From the NCBI GenBank assembly GCA_017522515.1, contig JAFWZH010000051.1, forward strand, positions 1-6,905: 6,905 bases of DNA, read 5' to 3'. The notes under the pieces were generated by a model. It searched no databases and was not told the DNA's origin. It saw nothing but the letters and a program-made list of their open reading frames with translations. The translations under genes were made by a program, and so were the position numbers. Each line of letters opens with the position of its first letter. Positions within the stretch are counted from its first letter, which is position 1. Positions 1-4,556 of the stretch are shown in pieces. This stretch comes from Clostridia bacterium (GTDB lineage: Bacteria > Bacillota_A > Clostridia > UBA1212 > UBA1255).

Positions 1-77
1 AGAATGAGAAAGAACATGATAGTGCAGATAATGATATCTGCAACAAGCATGTATTTGGAAAGGTGAGACTTATTCAT
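1..77 (-). CDS. Possible membrane protein, N-terminal 25 codons only (leaves the window)
   Basis: An ATG at 77-75 opens a frame that stays free of stops to the window edge (25 full codons). The product begins MNKSHLSKYMLVADIIICT and continues with a hydrophobic run, so it could start with a membrane segment or signal anchor. It lies 25 bases after the stop of the 101-residue gene on the same strand, which suggests a shared transcript. No family can be recognised from so short a piece, and the absence of stops over 75 bases is weak evidence by itself. Confidence 0.35.
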   Translation of the reverse strand, partial: MNKSHLSKYMLVADIIICTIMFFLI

Positions 78-102
78 AGTTTCAATCTTTTTAAACCGCT
101 TC

Positions 103-408
103 TTATTCGTAATACCATTCATAGCAAAGAATATCAACAACTTCAAATTCTTTTTCTCCATCTAACCATGATTTTAATTCAGGTTTTAACTTGGAGATAT
201 AGCCGTCTTTTATCCAGGTTCTCAAATCTTCCTTGCTTATCTCTCGCAAGAAGTCCATATATCCCACAGTTAATTCGACCTGCGGAATATTATATCGCTT
301 TGCAAAAGCCTCTACTGCAGGTAGTGAGACTATCGGTAGTTCCATACGATAACGAGGAGTGCTGTCACCTCGTCTTTCAAACATTCTGATTTGCGTTCCC
401 ATTGCCAT
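103..408 (-). CDS. Hypothetical protein, 101 residues, family not recognised
   Basis: The frame runs from ATG 408-406 to TAA 105-103. The product is soluble-looking, with no signal peptide or membrane segment. It mixes charged helices (around residues 30-75, with segments such as AVEAFAKRYNIP and EISKEDLRTWIKDGYISKL) and ends in an acidic, aromatic tail (CYEWYYE). Even use of charged residues and normal amino-acid composition argue for a real gene over the overlapping plus-strand frame at 63-389. The start is uncertain: a promoter-like TAAATTTG lies only eight bases upstream of the first ATG, so in-frame ATGs at 402, 384 or 345 (the last giving MELPIVSLP...) are alternatives. No Shine-Dalgarno sequence decides between them. 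I do not recognise the family or a function. A second frame starts 25 bases downstream. Confidence 0.6.
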   Translation of the reverse strand: MAMGTQIRMFERRGDSTPRYRMELPIVSLPAVEAFAKRYNIPQVELTVGYMDFLREISKEDLRTWIKDGYISKLKPELKSWLDGEKEFEVVDILCYEWYYE

Positions 409-415
409 AGCTATA

Positions 416-446
416 CAAATTTATATAATTATTATATCATTTAAAA
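416..446 (-). promoter_or_regulatory. Possible Bacteroidota-type promoter for the 101-residue gene
   Basis: Read on the minus strand, TAAATTTG (423-416) matches the -7 consensus TAnnTTTG exactly. Nineteen bases upstream is TTTT (446-443), three of four bases of the -33 TTTG. Transcription would begin very close to the ATG at 408, which would give an almost leaderless message or mean that a later ATG is the true start. The surroundings are so AT-rich that chance matches are likely. Confidence 0.3.
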
Positions 447-603
447 TGTATTGGTTTACTTTTAATGAAATTTTATAATATCCTTGCCCGTAATCACATA
501 GGAAAGAATCAAAATACAAGTTGTTATAAGTACCATATAGTTGAGTAGTTTTAATTGTTTTCTTATAGAGATGACAACTTACGGTTATATCTATCACATC
601 ACA

Positions 604-631
604 AAAGAAAAAACGCTAATCTGAAAAGATT
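604..631 (-). terminator. Weak intrinsic terminator candidate behind the RyR remnant
   Basis: On the minus strand the arms AATCT (631-627) and AGATT (622-618) enclose the loop TTTC. They are followed by AGCG and a run of six T. The stem is only five base pairs and AT-rich, so it would be weak, but its place about 33 bases after the stop of the RyR remnant (666-664) is where a terminator is expected. On the plus strand no T run follows the hairpin. Confidence 0.3.
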
Positions 632-663
632 TGACGGATCTGACATTGAATCTTATGTATTCG

Positions 664-897
664 CTACTCTTTTATAATCTTGAAACCTAATTTACTAATG
701 AGTTTTAATGTTCCAATAGCAGTATCTCGGTCGTACTCCTTATCGGACTCAGGAAGTTCCTCATAAGGTATCAAACAAGGATGTTGTTTCAAAGCATCGC
801 TACGCTCTTCTCCATAAGTCTACCCTTGCTCTATAAGACTTTGCGCCCACACCTCGTGAAAATTATTCGCCATTTGCTCTACCAATACATTCAGTTG
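664..897 (-). pseudogene. RyR (ryanodine receptor repeat) domain gene remnant with an in-frame TAG
   Basis: Read on the minus strand, the frame after TAA 900-898 gives QLNVLVEQMANNFHEVWAQ..., then SLIEQG, then TAG (822-820), then TYGEERSDALKQHPCLIPYE, EELPESDKEYDRDTAIGT and LKLISKLGFKIIKE, ending at TAG 666-664. This is the bacterial RyR domain (PF02026 type). Its hallmarks are visible: the HEVWA motif, the GW-YGE turn, KxHPCLxPYEELPExxKEYDR and the closing LKLIxKLGFKI. The stop falls exactly where the family has the conserved tryptophan of GWTYGE, so one TGG-to-TAG change explains it. The usual N-terminus (about 20 residues with a PIDTS-type motif) is missing in frame, so the gene seems broken at two places. 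An N-terminal remnant may lie upstream at about 1064-1010. The RyR identity rests on remembered family motifs. Loss of function is inferred; TAG readthrough or a sequencing error cannot be excluded. It lies on the same strand as, and about 200 bases downstream of, the TPR membrane gene. Confidence 0.75.
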
Positions 898-1097
898 TTA
901 ATTTTGTATCCTCTCTATGCTGACTTTAATATTGAAAAATTCAACAATCCTCGTTTTTTTTACTCTAATGTGTTGATATGTAAAATGATACTGGTACTTG
1001 CAAAATACCAAATAGGAATTTTTACTAATTCTCCTGTTAGTTCAGGGGGCTTTATTGTACTTGATTATATATGTATTTTAACACCTTATCCTTGTTT
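898..1097. other. Intergenic stretch, perhaps holding the decayed start of the RyR gene
   Basis: No intact gene is visible. On the minus strand an open stretch between stops (1067-1065 and 962-960) reads SSTIKPPELTGELVKIP and then loses all likeness to the family. Its opening resembles the N-terminal segment of RyR proteins (a serine- and threonine-containing stretch followed by a PEEL-type helix start), and a shifted frame just upstream reads KYIYNQVQ. Together they could be the original 5' end after frameshifts, but the likeness is short and weak. The plus-strand frame at 781-1116 runs antisense to the RyR remnant and has no recognisable content. Confidence 0.25.
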
Positions 1098-2528
1098 TTA
1101 TTCTTTCTCACTATAAACTTTTGAATCGCTTTTTAACCTTATTTGTTTGTTATATTCTTCTTGGAAAAGATTCAATACATATTTGTTTGATGGAACATGC
1201 AATATAATCAATCCGAATTTGTCGTCATTGGTAGATGATATACCAGCAACAAAATCGTTATTTATGTATTTGATCGTTTTGTAATTACCTTCGTTCTCTT
1301 TTACATACGTACTAAAACTTACACTGTCATTTGTATATTTCCATTCATTGCAGTTTAAAACAATAATCGGATCTATTATTCTATCTCCTTCTATATTTGT
1401 TGCATTTGTACTATTTATAAAAAGCATGTCTGGTTTTCTTCCTACAGTAAGATATGCATAAGGTATTTTATTTACCTTTGGATCAAAGGAACTACGAAAA
1501 ACCTCATCAATTTCATCTGGTGTTAATGATGTTGGAAACACTTGCTTGTTGCTGGCTCCTAAATATATTCCAAATAAAAATTTTGAATAACTATAATATG
1601 AATCCGCATTACACGTGTTATTCATGGTGATTTTCTGAGCATATTTTAAAGCAGAATCATATCCTTCTGTTGAATGTTTATAAATCAACAATTTGTCAAA
1701 TATACTCCATTTGTATTCACTGACACGATTGGCAATGTTTTTAAGATTTACATTTTTTATGCCTATTGTATAGTAAATACACTTATCCAGTTCATGATAT
1801 ATATAAGGTTTATTGGTTAAATATTGATACGTTTTTATTATTTCATAATCATCTTCTAAATCTTCAGCCAATCTGAACAATCGAGTTCCAAGGTCAAATA
1901 GCTCTTCATTATTCTTTGCTAGACCTATTCGGTAATTCAAAGCTATTAACTTCTCCAAATATCCGGCATAGTACAGATAGAGATTCTCGATTTTTGTATA
2001 ATTCTCATCGGATTCGAAGCATAGATCTATTATACTATGGTAGAAACTTGTTTCTCTTAATTCGAGGGGAGTGGTTGTTATTTCATCCAAAACAGAAATT
2101 GCATTGGCCGTATCACGTCCTTGTAACAGTATTTGGAATTTTCTTAAAGATGTAAATTCACTCATTCCGGTCCTACTTTCAAGAAGATTCAACCATGATA
2201 GAGCATTCTCGGTATTTCCAAGTCTCTGCTCACATGATAATATCCGTGCAGCCAAACTGTCGGTATGGAATGTCTCATATGATGACTTGTAATAGTCTAA
2301 TGCCTTAGGAATATTATTAATATTCACACAGCTATCACCCTTAAGGCACATTACAGAAGCTTCATCTCTACTTGTATAATACTGGTTAAAGCCAATCAGT
2401 TGCCCGGCCTCAATACAAAATGATATCCAGACGATAGATACTATAATGATAAAAAATGGTACAGCAAGTATTATGATTGATACCCCCCAAATTAATATTG
2501 AGCAAAAAAAGTTATAAATAGATTTCAT
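1098..2528 (-). CDS. Membrane-anchored TPR-repeat protein, 476 residues
   Basis: I place the start at ATG 2528-2526, one base after the TAG stop of the upstream gene. A TTG at 2564 would add 12 residues inside that gene and is less likely. Residues about 7-38 form one long hydrophobic stretch (ILIWGVSIIILAVPFFIII...), enough for one anchor or a tight hairpin. Residues about 55-150 hold three TPR-like helical pairs: G64/N72/A76/Y80 in the first, RLGNTENALSWLNLL in the second and LLQGRDTANAISVLDEI in the third. Helical sequence continues to about 320. The last 120 residues look beta-rich (DPIIVLNCNEWKY, DKFGLIILHVPSNKYVL) and match nothing I recognise. TPRs usually bind partner proteins, so a scaffold or sensor role next to the membrane is plausible. 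The one-base spacing says it is co-made with the Rossmannoid membrane protein encoded upstream. I infer a joint function; no enzyme motif is visible. Confidence 0.8.
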   Translation of the reverse strand: MKSIYNFFCSILIWGVSIIILAVPFFIIIVSIVWISFCIEAGQLIGFNQYYTSRDEASVMCLKGDSCVNINNIPKALDYYKSSYETFHTDSLAARILSCEQRLGNTENALSWLNLLESRTGMSEFTSLRKFQILLQGRDTANAISVLDEITTTPLELRETSFYHSIIDLCFESDENYTKIENLYLYYAGYLEKLIALNYRIGLAKNNEELFDLGTRLFRLAEDLEDDYEIIKTYQYLTNKPYIYHELDKCIYYTIGIKNVNLKNIANRVSEYKWSIFDKLLIYKHSTEGYDSALKYAQKITMNNTCNADSYYSYSKFLFGIYLGASNKQVFPTSLTPDEIDEVFRSSFDPKVNKIPYAYLTVGRKPDMLFINSTNATNIEGDRIIDPIIVLNCNEWKYTNDSVSFSTYVKENEGNYKTIKYINNDFVAGISSTNDDKFGLIILHVPSNKYVLNLFQEEYNKQIRLKSDSKVYSEKE

Positions 2529-2529
2529 T

Positions 2530-3585
2530 CTAAAACCAATGAGATGGATTACGCTTTTTTTCAATAATCTCCCAATTCGAAGTATCAGACAGAAACTCCC
2601 TTACAGGACTAGAATATTGTGGTGGGAAAAACATCTGTTCAACAACACAACCTACTCCAATGCCGAGAACTCCTGCTGTAACAGCAGCAACATATCCAAG
2701 AATTACTTTAGGGTTTCCTCTAACCTTAACTTTAAAAACTCGTGAAAACAACATTGATGCCGTTGCTCCAATTGTGACATGCTCAAGATTTGCCAAAGAG
2801 ATGGCTACAGATGATAATTCATTTTTACGTTCAATGATATCTAATGTCTTTTTATCTAAATTATATATATATGTAGCATCTGGGAAATTATAAATCAATT
2901 CACCATTTCTTTCATATTCAAGATGTTTTATAGCTAAATTTAAACAATCATTTTTAGACATATTCAAATCATATATATACATGCCAATACCTCCTAATAG
3001 AGATAACGCTAACCAAATGCCGACAATATACGCAGATACTCCAAGAAATTTAAGAGTTTTCTGAAAGCAAGTCTCGTTTTTTAGTTTGTTTATAAGGAAT
3101 TTCGTGAGATGCTTTTCTACTTGACTTTCTAAATCATCAATGTTACTATATTCTTTGTAATATTGCCCTTTAAGTGAAAGTTCTTCCTTGAATTCAATAA
3201 TTTCTTTTTTATCAGAGTCTTTTTTATCAATATATATGAGAATCTTTGGATGATTTCTTTTTTCAAATGAATTATATGCGTGATTGAATTCAGATTGTGT
3301 GATGTTTCCTATTTTACCTGAAAAAATAAATATCACTATATCTGCTTCATTTGAAATAAATGAGTTGTAATCCTTTTGGTGTCCTCTCTTTGAAATTGTT
3401 TCAGGGAAGTCTTCAAATGTCTTTGTGTTAATAGTTCCCCATTGATTTTGTAATGAGTTACATACAGATCGGCAAATGGTTCTTTCATTTTTCAATTCTT
3501 TAGAACCTGCTACAAATACATTTATACAAGATTCTGTGTACAAATCAATCTTCTTTTCAGACTTATTATGTGTATTTATCTTCAT
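2530..3585 (-). CDS. TIR/SLOG/DUF4062-like domain protein with two membrane segments, 351 residues
   Basis: The frame starts at ATG 3585-3583 and ends at TAG 2532-2530. Residues about 20-120 form a Rossmannoid alpha/beta domain. A first strand, INVFVAGS (21-28), is followed by KELKNER (29-35, an xxLxxER pattern); the fourth strand is ADIVIFIFSG (81-90), then KIGNITQSEFNHAY (91-104), then the strand KILIYI (114-119). The order of strand, L..ER, D-hydrophobic strand, G-x-I-T-x-x-E-F and terminal strand matches DUF4062 and TIR-like or SLOG-like nucleotide-related domains. I cannot tell these relatives apart by eye. E99 could be the counterpart of a TIR catalytic glutamate, but that is inference. 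Residues 148-168 (NIDDLESQVEKHLTKFL) are a helix often seen after such domains. Membrane segments lie at about 182-205 and 293-313, with a polar region between them and a polar tail after the second. It is the first gene of a pair with the TPR membrane protein. Architecture suggests signalling or a conflict effector acting at the membrane; biochemical activity is unproven. Confidence 0.85.
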   Translation of the reverse strand: MKINTHNKSEKKIDLYTESCINVFVAGSKELKNERTICRSVCNSLQNQWGTINTKTFEDFPETISKRGHQKDYNSFISNEADIVIFIFSGKIGNITQSEFNHAYNSFEKRNHPKILIYIDKKDSDKKEIIEFKEELSLKGQYYKEYSNIDDLESQVEKHLTKFLINKLKNETCFQKTLKFLGVSAYIVGIWLALSLLGGIGMYIYDLNMSKNDCLNLAIKHLEYERNGELIYNFPDATYIYNLDKKTLDIIERKNELSSVAISLANLEHVTIGATASMLFSRVFKVKVRGNPKVILGYVAAVTAGVLGIGVGCVVEQMFFPPQYSSPVREFLSDTSNWEIIEKKRNPSHWF

Positions 3586-3614
3586 ATCAGATATAAATTG
3601 TTTTTATATGGATA

Positions 3615-3642
3615 CAAATACATGTTGATTTTATAAAACAAA
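3615..3642 (-). promoter_or_regulatory. Candidate promoter of the Rossmannoid-TPR gene pair
   Basis: On the minus strand TTTG (3642-3639) and TGTATTTG (3622-3615, seven of eight bases of TAnnTTTG) lie upstream of the ATG at 3585. The spacer is 16 bases where 19-21 is usual, so the match is imperfect. It is still the best candidate in the gap before the gene. The -33 part overlaps the end of the tiny ORF at 3741-3631. Confidence 0.3.
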
Positions 3643-3741
3643 TGTGTTCCTATTCCAATGTGTTAAATCTAAATCTATTGGTTCTTCGCAGTATAGATTG
3701 ACCTGAATCTGATTTTCTATATTCAATTCTATGCTATTCAT
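3631..3741 (-). CDS. Tiny ORF, 36 residues, status uncertain
   Basis: ATG 3741-3739 opens a frame beginning MNSIELNIENQIQVNLYCEE and ending in WNRNTFVL at TAA 3633-3631. The alternation of polar and hydrophobic residues (IELNI, IQVNLY) looks protein-like and could form beta strands. It lies 20 bases after the stop of the 47-codon ORF and on the same strand. No family is recognised. It may be a small gene, a fragment of a lost gene, or chance. Confidence 0.3.
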   Translation of the reverse strand: MNSIELNIENQIQVNLYCEEPIDLDLTHWNRNTFVL

Positions 3742-3761
3742 GTTGCTTGTTTCTAACTAAT

Positions 3762-3905
3762 TCAAATTTCTCCAAAATGATAATAATTCTTCATATCTCG
3801 TGGCAGTTCTGCACGTGGTTCAATGTTCATGGGATATATCCTGAGCTTAGCAGCGTTTTCCGGCTGTACCTGCGGGAAAGCACTCATCAATATGATGTAT
3901 ATCAT
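3762..3905 (-). CDS. Small ORF, 47 residues, possibly the tail of a broken gene
   Basis: The frame runs from ATG 3905-3903 (a second ATG at 3887 gives MSAFPQVQPENAAKL...) to TGA 3764-3762. It contains KLRIYPMNIEPRAELPRDMK and ends in NYYHFGEI. The stretch is less AT-rich than its surroundings and has a normal amino-acid mix, which favours coding origin. It begins just past the stop of the truncated sigma factor, in another frame. It could be the C-terminal end of a neighbouring gene joined to the sigma fragment by a deletion, or an independent small gene. I do not recognise it. Confidence 0.35.
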   Translation of the reverse strand: MIYIILMSAFPQVQPENAAKLRIYPMNIEPRAELPRDMKNYYHFGEI

Positions 3906-3912
3906 ATAAATG

Positions 3913-4131
3913 TCATATTTTCACGAACGTTTGTATACCTGATATACGGTATGCATCGTTTTCCATTAGGTGGAGGTAGAACTCGTTTACAAACTCATCG
4001 TAATCTACATTATAAGAAAAGACATGACGTATGACACTCAAGAAAAGCGGACGGCAGTTCTCAAAAAAGAATTGCTTCGTCACTCGCTCATCCCGAGCAA
4101 TCAATGCTTCTATTATTTGTTTGTCAGTCAT
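3913..4131 (-). pseudogene. Truncated ECF-like sigma-70 factor, N-terminal region 2 only
   Basis: From ATG 4131-4129 the product reads MTDKQIIEALIARDERVTKQ, then FFFENCRPLFLSVIRHVFSY and NVDYDEFVNEFYLHLMENDA, then YRISGIQTFVKI and a TGA. The first 60 or so residues match the start of a Bacteroides-type RNA polymerase sigma factor: the helix that opens region 2, then the DYDEFVNEFYLHLMEND stretch of region 2.2, which contacts core polymerase. Full-length relatives go on with a QF-x-G-x-SSIYQWLK-like segment, the promoter-reading part of region 2 and region 4. All of that is absent here, and the sequence departs after DAYR. A GAAG close to the ATG may serve as ribosome binding site. Without regions 2.4 and 4 it should not recognise promoters. 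The break point near 3945 probably marks a deletion or rearrangement. The identification rests on recognised motifs; the decay history is inferred. Confidence 0.75.
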
Positions 4132-4222
4132 CTTCTGACTTTATAATGTTAAATTTATGGTTAAGTTTATTTTGCAAATAAATATAAAAAAAGTGATTTT
4201 GAAAATTATTTTTTCCTATTGT

Positions 4223-4411
4223 TTATTTAATACTCAATAATTTGGCTAATAAATGTTCTGTATTATTCCTGTTACGGGTTGTATTCTTTTTTTTACTTCC
4301 AATGTGTAATTGTTGTTTGGTGTCTGTCTGGACATGGTTTCTGTCATGATAAACTCCACTGTTTTTATTCCTTTTTTGTTTACTGCTTAAAAATCTGCTT
4401 TTTTTTGCCAT
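4223..4411 (-). CDS. Small, very basic ORF, 62 residues, doubtful
   Basis: The frame runs from ATG 4411-4409 (MAKKSRFLSSKQKRNK...) to TAA 4225-4223. It is rich in Lys, Arg, Asn and Gln, with HIGSKKKNTTRNRNN near the end, and has no membrane segment. Such a composition could belong to a small nucleic-acid-binding protein, but it is also what AT-rich, A-rich DNA produces by chance. Its start codon overlaps the good plus-strand promoter at 4404-4435, and I see no convincing promoter of its own. No family is recognised. Confidence 0.25.
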   Translation of the reverse strand: MAKKSRFLSSKQKRNKNSGVYHDRNHVQTDTKQQLHIGSKKKNTTRNRNNTEHLLAKLLSIK

Positions 4412-4435
4412 TTATGGAAAATATTTTTATTTTCG
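4404..4435 (+). promoter_or_regulatory. Bacteroidota-type promoter of the DUF4301 gene
   Basis: TTTG (4404-4407) is separated by 20 bases from TATTTTCG (4428-4435), which matches TAnnTTTG in seven of eight bases. Both elements and the spacing fit the Bacteroidota primary-sigma consensus. Transcription would start near 4440-4445, giving a leader of about 115 bases before the ATG at 4557, with the hairpin repeat inside it. Confidence 0.55.
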
Positions 4436-4481
4436 CAGTAATTAATGTGAGTCCGATATAAAATCAACCAAATCGTGAATA

Positions 4482-4511
4482 AGAGATCCCTCACACAAGG
4501 TTCGGGATGAC
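4482..4511. repeat. Interspersed-repeat-like hairpin in the DUF4301 leader
   Basis: The stretch around GAGATCCCTCACACAAGG followed by TTCGGGATGACAAG contains the arms ATCCC (4486-4490) and GGGAT (4504-4508). I recall short elements of this kind (GAGATCCCTC...TTCGGGATGACA) scattered between genes in many bacterial genomes. Only one copy is in this window, so the repeat nature rests on recall. It lies in the untranslated leader, about 45 bases before the ATG, and would form a short stem-loop in the message. Confidence 0.45.
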
Positions 4512-4556
4512 AAGCCTTTGGTTAATTGGAGAAAAAACAACTTAATCCATAATATT

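Larger units (their letters stand above)
409..663. other. AT-rich intergenic stretch without a supported gene
   Basis: I read both strands of this stretch and found only frames shorter than about 25 codons, none with recognisable content. It holds a weak minus-strand terminator candidate (604-631) behind the RyR remnant and the promoter-like site of the 101-residue gene (416-446). I see no tRNA, repeat array or mobile-element end. Confidence 0.6.

Noticed and set aside
1031..1048. Hairpin CTCCTG-TTAGTT-CAGGGG as a terminator behind the TPR gene
   Set aside because: On the minus strand, where the gene lies, the stem has a mismatch and no T run follows. On the plus strand no gene ends here.
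781..1116. Plus-strand frame of 111 codons
   Set aside because: It is antisense to the RyR remnant and the end of the TPR gene, and its translation is a low-complexity mix of Leu, Ile, Phe and Tyr typical of antisense AT-rich DNA.
2528..2564. TTG start at 2564 for the TPR membrane protein
   Set aside because: It would overlap the upstream gene by more than 30 bases, while an ATG lies one base after that gene's stop and leads straight into the membrane segment.
3747..4034. Plus-strand frame of 95 codons
   Set aside because: It overlaps the recognised sigma factor fragment on the opposite strand and has no recognisable content.
4279..4461. Plus-strand frame of 60 codons rich in Phe, Cys and Val
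   Set aside because: Antisense to the basic ORF and running through the promoter of the DUF4301 gene; its composition reflects T-rich DNA.
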